From Ktedonobacteraceae bacterium (GTDB taxonomy: Bacteria; Chloroflexota; Ktedonobacteria; Ktedonobacterales; Ktedonobacteraceae), in contig DASRBN010000039.1 in the NCBI GenBank assembly GCA_035653615.1, positions 152,275 through 216,274 of the forward strand: a stretch of 64,000 bases of DNA. The letters run 5' to 3'. Position numbers and translations under genes: made by a program. The notes under the pieces were generated by a model that searched no databases, was not told the origin of the DNA, and saw only the letters and a program-made list of their open reading frames with translations. Every line of letters starts with the position of its first letter. Position 1 is the first letter of the stretch. This document shows, piece by piece, positions 1-8,063 of the stretch.

Positions 1-57
1 GCTAAGGTTATAAAAGACCTGTTTTTCACAATGTAGCCGGGAGTGGATAGTAACGCT

Positions 58-1440
58 ATGAACCTTGTAGCTTTCTCTATCAAGACCAAGGGCGTGCATA
101 ACTTTGCTCGTCGCCTGCGAACTGTTTTTACGCGCTTTGGTTTTACCGAAGCGCAAACCCGGCGAGCTTTGCAGGCTATTATCGATACCCTGCGGAGCTA
201 CAATGCCGCACCGACGTTCTTCATACCGGCCGTTGTTCTGCAAAGGCATGCCAGGCTGATAGCAGGAATCGCGCGTCTTGGAACTGAGATAGGCGTCCAT
301 GGCTATGTCCATAATGATTATCGAACTCTGACAAACTATGAGCAATATAAACAAACGCGGAAAGCGGTCTCTGTCTTTCAACGGTTACAGGTGCCTTTCC
401 AGGGGTTTCGCAATCCCTATCTCGGCTGGAATGATACCTCGCTGCGCGTCTACGCGGCATTGGATTTCACCTATGAAAGCAACCTCGCGGTCTTGCATAA
501 GGTGATCGATGTCGAGAAACTTTCACCTCGTATCAGGAGCGGGTTTGAGAAATCATTACAACTCTTTCAAGCTACTGCTTGCAATGCATACGCGCTGCGC
601 CCTCAATTTGAGGGAACGTTGCTGCGTATTCCAACCAGCATTCCAGATGATGAGATGCTATTTGACCGTTTGCGTATCACCAGCGCCGGTGAAGTTGGCG
701 ACATATGGAGCCAGGTGATGCAACGTGTCTATGATCTGGGTGGCCTGTACACGCTCAATTTACACCCGGAACGCGGCATCTTGTGCAGGCAGGCACTTCA
801 GCTATTGTTGACCTATGCTTGCAGTCGCCCGCTGCCGGTCTGGGTTACTCGCATTGGCGATATTGCTCAATGGTGGAAGGAACGCAGCCGGTTCCGCTTC
901 AGATTGATCAAAGTGGATGACACGCGTTGGCAGGTAGAGGCAATATGTCCCGCTAAAGCGACGGTTCTGGCCCGCCACCTCACGATAGAAGACCAGCCGG
1001 TTCCGCGGTGGTTTGGTAGTGATGAACGGGTGACAACAGACCATTTTGTGGTACATGCCTCAACCTGTCCCTGTATCGGACTCTCGGAGAGAACGCCGGA
1101 TGAGGTGATGAACTTCCTGCACGAACAGGGGTATCCAACAATAAGGTGTGCGGTTGAAGATGCCGGCCTCTATGCCATATATCTCGATAGAGCCGGGGGT
1201 TTGGGCAACACATCTCAAGAGCGATATGCGACGAAGATTGCGCTGGTGGAGCAGGTTGAGTCAATCGAGCGTCCATTACTCCATTTTGGCTGCTGGCCTG
1301 ATGGATATCGTGCTGCTCTCTGTATATCAGGGGATATCGACTCGGTGACCGTACAGGATTTCTTTTTGCGCATCCTGGAAGTATTCCGCCCATCGCACAT
1401 GTCATTCTTCGCCTCGCTCAGAATCCGCGGCAAGCCCTAA
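58..1440 (+). CDS. Polysaccharide deacetylase-like (NodB-type) protein with repeat-derived C-terminus
   Basis: Likely carbohydrate-esterase-4 type protein acting on polysaccharide at the start of a glycan locus. The N-terminal part has a metal-site-like HGYVHNDY motif (H-x4-H) and an RNPYLGW motif typical of NodB domains. The usual first motif with the catalytic Asp pair is not visible near the start, where FSIKTKG stands in its place. A GDIDS-type segment near residue 425 looks more like that motif. Activity is therefore uncertain, and a rearranged or degenerate enzyme is possible. The frame is closed by a stop at 34-36, so the gene is complete. ATG at 58 is preferred; GTG at 43 is an alternative. 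The last dozen residues, including FFASLRIRGKP, are encoded by a dispersed repeat unit that also supplies the stop codon, so the original C-terminus may have been replaced. Confidence 0.6.
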   Translation: MNLVAFSIKTKGVHNFARRLRTVFTRFGFTEAQTRRALQAIIDTLRSYNAAPTFFIPAVVLQRHARLIAGIARLGTEIGVHGYVHNDYRTLTNYEQYKQTRKAVSVFQRLQVPFQGFRNPYLGWNDTSLRVYAALDFTYESNLAVLHKVIDVEKLSPRIRSGFEKSLQLFQATACNAYALRPQFEGTLLRIPTSIPDDEMLFDRLRITSAGEVGDIWSQVMQRVYDLGGLYTLNLHPERGILCRQALQLLLTYACSRPLPVWVTRIGDIAQWWKERSRFRFRLIKVDDTRWQVEAICPAKATVLARHLTIEDQPVPRWFGSDERVTTDHFVVHASTCPCIGLSERTPDEVMNFLHEQGYPTIRCAVEDAGLYAIYLDRAGGLGNTSQERYATKIALVEQVESIERPLLHFGCWPDGYRAALCISGDIDSVTVQDFFLRILEVFRPSHMSFFASLRIRGKP

Positions 1441-1560
1441 TGCAGATTCTTCGCCTCACTCAGAATGACATGTGCGGGCTGTCATTCTTCGCCTCACTTA
1501 GAATGACATGTGCGGGCTGTCATTCTGAGCGGAGCGAAGAATCTGCGGCAAGCACATGTA
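1400..1560. repeat. Array of four SERSEES-type dispersed repeat units (family A)
   Basis: Four units of about 25 bases sit at about 1401-1424, 1445-1469, 1481-1507 and 1518-1543. The first three have the orientation CATTCTTCGCCTCRCTCAG; the fourth is inverted. Spacers contain repeated GACATGTGCGGGCTGTC. The first unit lies inside the 3' end of the upstream coding region. The remaining sequence up to 1700 holds no gene that I can support. Confidence 0.85.
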
Positions 1561-1700
1561 GCATATCAAGAAATGTAGACGCTACCTATATCTTTGAAAC
1601 GTAATTTCAACGGAAACATCAACCTGGAGAGCATAACCGGCATTTTATGCTTGGCAAGATGGGGATAATTATTCGCAGGTACGTTTTTGAGGAGGCGAGG

Positions 1701-2399
1701 ATGAAACTCGAAGAGATGTATACCTCAGGTGAATATTTAGAGAAAAATCCAACCTGGCACGTGGAAGAATCTCCGTGGAAAGCAAAGCAGATTATGCGCT
1801 TGATAAGGCGAAATGGCATCGCGCCGGATACGATCTGTGAAGCAGGATGTGGGGCCGGGGAGGTGTTGAATCAGTTGCAAGGAAAAATGGCGGCTACTTG
1901 CTCGTTCTGGGGATATGAGATTTCTCCACAGGCGTTCGCTCTTTCGGAGAGCAGGGCTAACGAGAGGCTGCATTTCAAATTGGCGGATCTGACAAAGGAA
2001 GAGGGAGTCTTTTTCGATCTCATGCTCATTCTGGATGTCATTGAACACGTGGAAGATTACTTCAGTTTTCTACGCGCCTTAAAACCAAAGAGTAGATACA
2101 AAATAATTCACCTGCCCCTGGATCTGTCAGTACAGTCACTACTACGTCCCGGCGGCTTACTCGGTGTGCGCAGGGCATATGGGCATGTCCACTACTTTGA
2201 TAAAGGTCTTGCCCTTGCAATGTTCGAAGAGGTTGGCTACGAACTGCTGGACTACTTTTATGCGCCGCGATCAATAGGTCTTGCTGATACGCTTGCGAAG
2301 AAGCTGCTCATTCCCCCACGGATGCTGTTTTATGCTATCCACAAGGACCTGGCTGTACGCATTTTAGGCGGCTACAGCCTGTTGGCACTGCTGAAATGA
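1701..2399 (+). CDS. Class I SAM-dependent methyltransferase
   Basis: Small methyltransferase of about 232 residues. The SAM-binding motif I is ICEAGCGAGEVLNQL (about residues 47-61), followed by LMLILDVIEHVEDY, the motif II/post-I region typical of the Methyltransf_11/23 type. The ATG at 1701 is chosen over the longer open frame from 1647 because GGAGG at 1691-1695 lies five bases before it. It probably methylates a sugar or lipid-linked intermediate of the surrounding glycan pathway, but the substrate cannot be read from sequence. AsnB follows after a 31-base gap, so the two are probably cotranscribed. Confidence 0.75.
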   Translation: MKLEEMYTSGEYLEKNPTWHVEESPWKAKQIMRLIRRNGIAPDTICEAGCGAGEVLNQLQGKMAATCSFWGYEISPQAFALSESRANERLHFKLADLTKEEGVFFDLMLILDVIEHVEDYFSFLRALKPKSRYKIIHLPLDLSVQSLLRPGGLLGVRRAYGHVHYFDKGLALAMFEEVGYELLDYFYAPRSIGLADTLAKKLLIPPRMLFYAIHKDLAVRILGGYSLLALLK

Positions 2400-2430
2400 G
2401 GCCTGAGTAGATAACGGAAAGGCAATCGCT

Positions 2431-4368
2431 ATGTGTGGCATTTGTGGTGTGTTCAACGCGCGGAGTAAAGAACCGGTCGCGCCGGGATTGATGGAGCGAA
2501 TGAGGAGTGTTATCGTTCATCGCGGCCCTGATGAGCATGGAATGTACCTCGATGGCCCGGTAGGATTGGGTATTGTACGCTTGAGCATCATCGATCTCAG
2601 CGGCGGGCATCAACCAATTGCGAATGAAACGGGGAATATCTGGCTTGTCTTCAATGGCGAGATCTGGAATTATCAGACCTTGCGTAAAGAGCTTATCGAG
2701 AAAGGACATACTTTCTCTACCAGTAGCGATACGGAGACGATTGTCCATGCCTATGAAGAATATGGTGTGGATTGTGTGGCGCGCTTGCATGGGATGTTCG
2801 CGTTTGCGCTTTGGGATAACTTGCGGAAGCGTTTGTTATTAGCGCGTGATCGCGTTGGAAAGAAACCGCTGTATTATACACTCGTAGATGGGAATCTACT
2901 CTTTGCCTCTGAGATCAAATCGCTCCTGTGCCATCCAGGTGTAAGGAGGGAGGTTGATGCGCAAGCGCTGGCCGATTTTCTGAGTATACGTTATGTTCCG
3001 GCCCCTGCCACGCTCTTCGCGAATATCTACAAAGTGTTGCCAGGTCACTGGTTGCTCTATGAGAATGAGGTGGTACGCGAGGAGTGCTACTGGGATGTTA
3101 GCTTTGGCAAAGTCGAGCGCCGCCCAATAGCGGAGTATCTCCAGGGGGTTCAACAGCATGTATCGCGCGCGGTTGAAGAGCGTTTGATGGCTGACGTGCC
3201 GGTGGGAGCTATGCTGAGCGGGGGAGTAGATTCGAGTATTGTGACCGGTGTGATGAGCAGTTTGACGGCACAGCCTGTGCAGACCTTTTCGGTTGGTTTC
3301 GATCATCCTGATTATAATGAGCTGCCTTATGCCAGGTTGGTTGCCGGACACTTTGGTACTGAACACCACGAGTTGGTGGCAAAATCCGCGGATATGATGC
3401 GCTACTGGCCGTTGTTGACATGGCACAGGGACGAGCCTGTCAGCGAGCCTTCTGATCTGGGGGTCTATTTACTTGCCAAACTTGCGCGCCAGTATGTCAA
3501 AGTTGTGCTCTCGGGTGAAGGGGGCGATGAGCTATTTGCCGGCTATCCCAAGTATCTTGTTGATGGAATGGCCCGTTACGTTCATCTCATTCCGCCTTCT
3601 GTACGCGAAAATATGCTGCTGCCTGTTATTGATCATTTGCCGTACTCTATGCGCAAGCTGAAGATGGCGGCGCACAACCTTTGCCAGCCGGCGCCACAAC
3701 GTTGGATGTCCTGGTTCGGCATTTTCAATGGCAGATTGAAAGAGCAGGTCCTTGCTGCCCACGTGATGGCAATGATTGATGCTGATGCCAGTCGCGTGTT
3801 TCGACGCTGGCTTGAGAAGAATCCGCAGCGGGATGCCCTTTCGTCGATGCTCTACCTGGATACCAAGATCTGGCTCCCCGATAACCTGCTGATGAAGGCC
3901 GATAAGATGACGATGGCCGCTTCTCTGGAGGCGCGCATTCCGCTGCTAGATTATCATTTGATCGAATACGCGGCACGTATTCCCTCGGAGATGAAGATTC
4001 GACCGTTTCAGGCCAAGTATTTGCTGAAACGAGCCTTTGCGGACGTTCTTCCGGCGGCAATTTTGAGGCGCAAGAAGATGGGATTTAACGTTCCAACAGG
4101 TATCTGGTTCCGCGAGGGTCAGCGCGGTATGATGACACGATTGCTGCTTTCTGAACGCGCCCGCGACCGTGGTTTTCTGAATACTGACTTCGTCGCGGCG
4201 CTGCTGAGAGATCATTTGCATGGTAAAACGAACTACCAGAACCAGTTGTTTATCCTTGCCAGTCTAGAAATCTGGTTCCGGGTTTTTATAGATAACGAGT
4301 CCCTGGAATATCCGGCGCTATCGCTAGAAGAACTGTTGGAAGAGCAAACGCTAGTGCCGGCTTTGTAG
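2431..4368 (+). CDS. asnB: Asparagine synthase (glutamine-hydrolysing), AsnB type
   Basis: Two-domain amidotransferase of 645 residues, normal for the family. The N-terminal Ntn glutaminase domain starts MCGICG, giving Cys2 as nucleophile after Met removal, and contains the RGPD motif near residue 31. The synthetase domain has the PP-loop SGGVDSS at 263-269. It forms asparagine from aspartate, ATP and glutamine. Homologues inside polysaccharide clusters are often thought to amidate sugar acids or peptide parts of the glycan instead, and its place between a methyltransferase and a glycosyltransferase suggests that here. The glycosyltransferase start is 24 bases downstream. Confidence 0.88.
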   Translation: MCGICGVFNARSKEPVAPGLMERMRSVIVHRGPDEHGMYLDGPVGLGIVRLSIIDLSGGHQPIANETGNIWLVFNGEIWNYQTLRKELIEKGHTFSTSSDTETIVHAYEEYGVDCVARLHGMFAFALWDNLRKRLLLARDRVGKKPLYYTLVDGNLLFASEIKSLLCHPGVRREVDAQALADFLSIRYVPAPATLFANIYKVLPGHWLLYENEVVREECYWDVSFGKVERRPIAEYLQGVQQHVSRAVEERLMADVPVGAMLSGGVDSSIVTGVMSSLTAQPVQTFSVGFDHPDYNELPYARLVAGHFGTEHHELVAKSADMMRYWPLLTWHRDEPVSEPSDLGVYLLAKLARQYVKVVLSGEGGDELFAGYPKYLVDGMARYVHLIPPSVRENMLLPVIDHLPYSMRKLKMAAHNLCQPAPQRWMSWFGIFNGRLKEQVLAAHVMAMIDADASRVFRRWLEKNPQRDALSSMLYLDTKIWLPDNLLMKADKMTMAASLEARIPLLDYHLIEYAARIPSEMKIRPFQAKYLLKRAFADVLPAAILRRKKMGFNVPTGIWFREGQRGMMTRLLLSERARDRGFLNTDFVAALLRDHLHGKTNYQNQLFILASLEIWFRVFIDNESLEYPALSLEELLEEQTLVPAL

Positions 4369-4391
4369 ATGAACACAGGAGCGTATCGGGG

Positions 4392-5594
4392 ATGGCAAAC
4401 GTGCTGAAAGTGCTGATGATTGTGGAAAATGTGCCCGCGCCTAAGGATCGACGGGTGTGGCCGGAAGCGATAACATTGCGAGATCATGGATACCAGGTAA
4501 GCATTATTAGCCCGAAAGGGGCGACGGCATATAGAGAGTCATATAGTTGTATTGATGGCATTCATATTTACAGGTACCATCTGCCGGCGGTGAGGGGCAA
4601 GTATGTTAGCCACGTGGTGGAGTACACGGTGGCGCTGGTCATGACGTGCTGGTTGAGCTTGAAGGTGCTGGTGCGGCATGGCTTTGATGTCATTCATGTC
4701 GCCAATCCCCCGGATATATTTTTTATCGTCGGGATGTGCTATCGCCTGCTGGGAAAGAAGTTTGTGTTTGACCAGCATGATCTGGCGCCAGAGCTTTTCC
4801 AGGCGCTCTTCAAGAGAAATTCCAGGCTTCTGTACAGATTGATGGTGTTTCTGGAATGGTGTACGTATAAGATGGCTAACCTGGTGCTCGTGACAAATGA
4901 ATCGCAGAGACGAAACGCCATCGAACGTGGGAGTTGTGATGATGGGAAGCTGGTTGTGGTGCGTAATGGCCCGAATCTCGAGCAACTGAAACCGGTTTCA
5001 CCCGAGCCTGGGCTAAAGAACGGGTGGCGCTATGTATTAGGCTATGTAGGCATTATGGGCGTACAGGATGGGGTTGAGTATGCGCTGCGAGCGCTGTATG
5101 AACTGGTGTACAGGCGTGGGAGGAGAGATGTCGGGCTGATATTGATGGGCGAGGGTGAAAGCCTGTGCATGCTTCAAGCGCTTGCTCACGAACTAGGATT
5201 GGATGAGTATATCAATTTTACCGGCTGGATTCCTATCAAAGATGTGGCGCGCTATCTGAGTGTGGCGGATATTTGCCTGATACCCGATCCGTTGAATGGG
5301 GTAAATGAGTACAGCACAATGTTGAAGACGATGGAATACATGGCGATGGGGAAGCCTATCGTGGCATTTGACCTCTATGAGACGCGCTATTCGGCGGGGG
5401 AAGCAGCGCTGTATGCCGTGCCAAACCTGGCGAGCGACTTTGCGAACAAGATCGAAGTATTGCTGGGCGATGAAGCGTTGCGTTGTAGGATGGGGACCAT
5501 AGGGCGAAGGCGTGTTGAGGAGGAACTGAGCTGGGAGCATAGCAGGAAGAACCTTTTGCGAGCATACGAGACCTGTTTTGCCAGGAGAAAGTGA
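4392..5594 (+). CDS. Glycosyltransferase family 4
   Basis: GT-B glycosyltransferase of 400 residues. The N-terminal Rossmann half contains VENVPAPKDRRVWPEA and DVIHVANPPD. The C-terminal half has GYVGIMGVQDGV and the donor-binding E-x7-E element inside MLKTMEYMAMGKPIVAFD. This retaining transferase adds a sugar to the lipid-linked repeat unit on the cytoplasmic face. Donor and acceptor are unknown. It is the last gene of the first plus-strand run and converges on the heptose genes. Confidence 0.85.
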   Translation: MANVLKVLMIVENVPAPKDRRVWPEAITLRDHGYQVSIISPKGATAYRESYSCIDGIHIYRYHLPAVRGKYVSHVVEYTVALVMTCWLSLKVLVRHGFDVIHVANPPDIFFIVGMCYRLLGKKFVFDQHDLAPELFQALFKRNSRLLYRLMVFLEWCTYKMANLVLVTNESQRRNAIERGSCDDGKLVVVRNGPNLEQLKPVSPEPGLKNGWRYVLGYVGIMGVQDGVEYALRALYELVYRRGRRDVGLILMGEGESLCMLQALAHELGLDEYINFTGWIPIKDVARYLSVADICLIPDPLNGVNEYSTMLKTMEYMAMGKPIVAFDLYETRYSAGEAALYAVPNLASDFANKIEVLLGDEALRCRMGTIGRRRVEEELSWEHSRKNLLRAYETCFARRK

Positions 5595-5597
5595 AAG

Positions 5598-5625
5598 GCG
5601 GGCGACCACCAGGGTACGCTCCTAC
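5598..5625. repeat. Family D dispersed repeat (GGGCGACCACCAGGGTACG type)
   Basis: A short element reading GCGGGCGACCACCAGGGTAC then GCTCCTAC. Relatives occur at 25538-25569 and, opened out by about 67 bases, at 22675-22765. It lies between convergent genes, and the stop codon of gmhA (5622-5624) falls inside it. Confidence 0.6.
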
Positions 5626-6257
5626 GAACCATTTGTGCCGGCAAAGATCGCTCGTTCCACAAGTTCGCTCAAAATATGGCCGATCAGCATGTGTGCTTCC
5701 TGGATACGAGGGGTATCGGTAGAGGGAACACAGAGACAATAATCGGCCTCCCTTTTGAGCAGGCCGCCATGTTCTCCTGTCATTGCGATAGTCAGCATTT
5801 CTCTCTTGTTCGCGGCCCGTAGCGCCTCTACAACATTGCGTGAGTTGCCGCTGGTGGAGAGACCAATGGCCACATCTCCTGCCTGGCCGAATGCCTCGAT
5901 CTGACGAGAAAAGACCAGGTCGAAGCTGTAGTCATTGCCGATGGCGGTCAGAGCTGAGGGATTGACCGTTAAAGCCTGTGCCGGGAGTGCCGGTCGATCC
6001 AGGTAGTATCTTCCGACAAACTCGGCGGCAAGATGCTGTGCATCAGCGGCGCTGCCACCATTGCCGAAGAAGAGCAGCTTGTGGCCGCTTCGGATGGCTC
6101 CAATGATCCTCTCTGCCACCTCAGCACAGACCTCGGTATAGCTCAGAAGTCGTTGTTTGGCGGCAATACTTTCTTCGATGCGCTCTTTAAAGAGAGCTTG
6201 AAACTGTGTGATAGACTCGATTTGTGTTTTACTCTGTTGTGCTGACCTGAGGAGCAT
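5622..6257 (-). CDS. gmhA: Sedoheptulose-7-phosphate isomerase (SIS domain)
   Basis: SIS-domain isomerase of 211 residues converting D-sedoheptulose 7-phosphate to D-glycero-D-manno-heptose 7-phosphate, the first committed step of activated heptose synthesis. Family signatures are LLFFGNGGSAADAQHLAAEF (about 60-79) and the phosphosugar-binding GLSTSGNSRNVVEAL. The ATG at 6257 has GGAGGG nine bases upstream and overlaps the end of hddA by 29 bases, which implies translational coupling. Its stop codon lies in a family D repeat. Identification is strengthened by the adjacent kinase and nucleotidyltransferase. Confidence 0.88.
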   Translation of the reverse strand: MLLRSAQQSKTQIESITQFQALFKERIEESIAAKQRLLSYTEVCAEVAERIIGAIRSGHKLLFFGNGGSAADAQHLAAEFVGRYYLDRPALPAQALTVNPSALTAIGNDYSFDLVFSRQIEAFGQAGDVAIGLSTSGNSRNVVEALRAANKREMLTIAMTGEHGGLLKREADYCLCVPSTDTPRIQEAHMLIGHILSELVERAIFAGTNGS

Positions 6258-7272
6258 ATGCGTTCACCCTCCATGTTTGCAAGCCCAGAGGCTCGAAACT
6301 CATGTCGATGATTGTACAACCAAGTTCTTTGAGCTTTGCTGCCACGGTGTGTTTCCTCTCGGCGGGACAATAAAGCAGCAGGTATCCTCCACCGCCTGCC
6401 CCTGTGATCTTTCCGCCCAAAGCTCCGTACTTGCGCGCGGTTGCGTAAAGACCATCAAGCTGTGGATTGGTTATGCGGCTAGACAACATTTTTTTACACT
6501 GCCATTCCCTGTGAAGTAGTTCTCCAAAGTTGTCAAGTTGCTGCCGGAGCAAGGCATTCTTCATCTCAACGGTGAGCGCTTTCAGTTCGTGTAGCGCCAG
6601 CATTGTCATTGCTTCTTTCCGCTCATAGCGATCAATTTGATCCGAGAGGATGTGAGACGATAGACGCATTGTACCCGTATAGCAGAGCATGAGATTATAC
6701 TGTAATTCGTTCAACACATTGGGGCTAAGCTTGAGTGGATTCACGACCACGTGGTCAGGCAGAAATTCGATATAGTTGAAGCCCCCGAAAGCAGCAGCAT
6801 ACTGGTCCTGTAGCCCTCCCTCGATACCCAGTTCTTCGCGCTCGATAACGCAGGCCAGGTCCGCGATTTCATAATCTGTGAGCGGCAGGTGTTCAAACTC
6901 TTTCAGCAGACCAACCAGCGCTACGATCATCGCAGATGATGCGCCCAGCCCTGAACCGGGAGGCGCGTCACTATGCAGCAGGAGGTCGAAGCCCCTATGC
7001 TCCGCCGCTACCAGCTTGCGGATGGCGGCTTTGACGAGGTCAAGTTTGCCATCGTAGATGAGCCGGTCCTCGGGGTCGTAGGTGACCGAGACGCCAAAGT
7101 CGAGAGAATGAACGCAAATATTCCCGTCGCGGCGGGGTTGAAGCGTCCCATAAGCATAGCGATTGATGGTTGTACTCAGGACGCAGCCGCCTTCTAACTG
7201 AGGAAAGGGCGGTACGTCGGTTCCTCCCCCGGAAAGGCTGATTCTCAGTGGCGCCCTGGCGCGAATGAACAT
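6229..7272 (-). CDS. hddA: D-glycero-D-manno-heptose 7-phosphate kinase (GHMP family)
   Basis: GHMP kinase of 347 residues. It starts RARAPLRISLSGGGTD, carries the ATP-binding PPGSGLGASSAMIVAL near residue 105 and has a C-terminal KITGAGGGGYLLLYCP motif. HddA enzymes phosphorylate heptose 7-phosphate at C-1 with alpha configuration, giving the precursor of GDP-heptose. The context of GmhA and HddC in the same minus-strand operon supports this over other GHMP sugar kinases such as fucokinase. AAGGAAGG lies eight bases before the ATG at 7272. The hddC stop is five bases upstream. Confidence 0.87.
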   Translation of the reverse strand: MFIRARAPLRISLSGGGTDVPPFPQLEGGCVLSTTINRYAYGTLQPRRDGNICVHSLDFGVSVTYDPEDRLIYDGKLDLVKAAIRKLVAAEHRGFDLLLHSDAPPGSGLGASSAMIVALVGLLKEFEHLPLTDYEIADLACVIEREELGIEGGLQDQYAAAFGGFNYIEFLPDHVVVNPLKLSPNVLNELQYNLMLCYTGTMRLSSHILSDQIDRYERKEAMTMLALHELKALTVEMKNALLRQQLDNFGELLHREWQCKKMLSSRITNPQLDGLYATARKYGALGGKITGAGGGGYLLLYCPAERKHTVAAKLKELGCTIIDMSFEPLGLQTWRVNAYAPQVSTTE

Positions 7273-7277
7273 GCTGA

Positions 7278-7997
7278 CTACCTTCCTTGTTCTATTGCGG
7301 CCAACAGTGGTACAGGATGAGATTGAAGCCTCGTATAATCCGCGGGCATGCCGATATCGATGAAAAAGCCGTTCAATGGTAGACCATATAAGCCTTGCCC
7401 AATGAGTCTGGGCAAAATGTCATTTTCCAGGGAAACCGGCTTTCCCGCGGGTATGAAATCGAGTAACTTGCGCGCGAAAACGTAGACACCGCCATTAATC
7501 AGGCCCCTGGTATGACCCTGGCCTTTCTCAATGAAACTTGTGATGCGGCCTGCTTCATTCAAGCCCACTGCGCCATAACGTTGCATGTCGTCGACATCGG
7601 TGAGCGCTAATGTTGCTAGCGCTTCCATCTCGCGGTGATAGGACATCAATGCTTGCAACTCAATATCGAACAAAGAATCGCCGTTCATGACAAAAAAGTC
7701 TTCCTCATGAATCAGGTCTCCGGCGAGCTTAAGCGCTCCTGCTGTTCCACGCAGTTCAGGCTCGTAGGAGTAGTTAACCTTGATGCCCCAACGATCTCCC
7801 TTCCCAACATGTGATTGAATAAGATCAGCTTTATAGCCGAGGCAGAGAATAACTTCATCAACCTGGTGCTTCTTAAGCTGTAGGAGCAGGTACTCCAGAA
7901 AAGGTTTGCCACCTATTGGAGCCATTGGCTTATTCAGTTGTGCCAGTACCGGGCGGAGGCGGGTGCCAGCGCCGCCGGCCAGGATGAGAGCTTGCAT
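7278..7997 (-). CDS. hddC: D-glycero-alpha-D-manno-heptose 1-phosphate guanylyltransferase-like NTase
   Basis: Nucleotidyltransferase of 239 residues starting QALILAGGAGTRLRP after the initiator Met, with the Mg-binding VMNGDSLFDIEL region and an FIEKGQG segment. It would transfer GMP to heptose 1-phosphate to make GDP-D-glycero-alpha-D-manno-heptose. The ATG at 7997 is preferred over the in-frame ATG at 8027 because TTGAGGAAT sits just before it and the family begins at this motif. Sequence alone cannot exclude glucose- or mannose-1-phosphate as substrate; the neighbours favour heptose. The phosphatase GmhB is absent from the window. Confidence 0.82.
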   Translation of the reverse strand: MQALILAGGAGTRLRPVLAQLNKPMAPIGGKPFLEYLLLQLKKHQVDEVILCLGYKADLIQSHVGKGDRWGIKVNYSYEPELRGTAGALKLAGDLIHEEDFFVMNGDSLFDIELQALMSYHREMEALATLALTDVDDMQRYGAVGLNEAGRITSFIEKGQGHTRGLINGGVYVFARKLLDFIPAGKPVSLENDILPRLIGQGLYGLPLNGFFIDIGMPADYTRLQSHPVPLLAAIEQGR

Positions 7998-8063
7998 CGT
8001 ATTCCTCAAGGATAGTTCGTCAAACAAAAGATCGTAACAGCGCCTGACTCTATCGATCTGGCG

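Noticed and set aside
1400..1560. Possible CRISPR-like array
   Set aside because: Units are inverted relative to each other, spacers are themselves repeated, and no cas gene is present; it is a palindromic dispersed repeat cluster.
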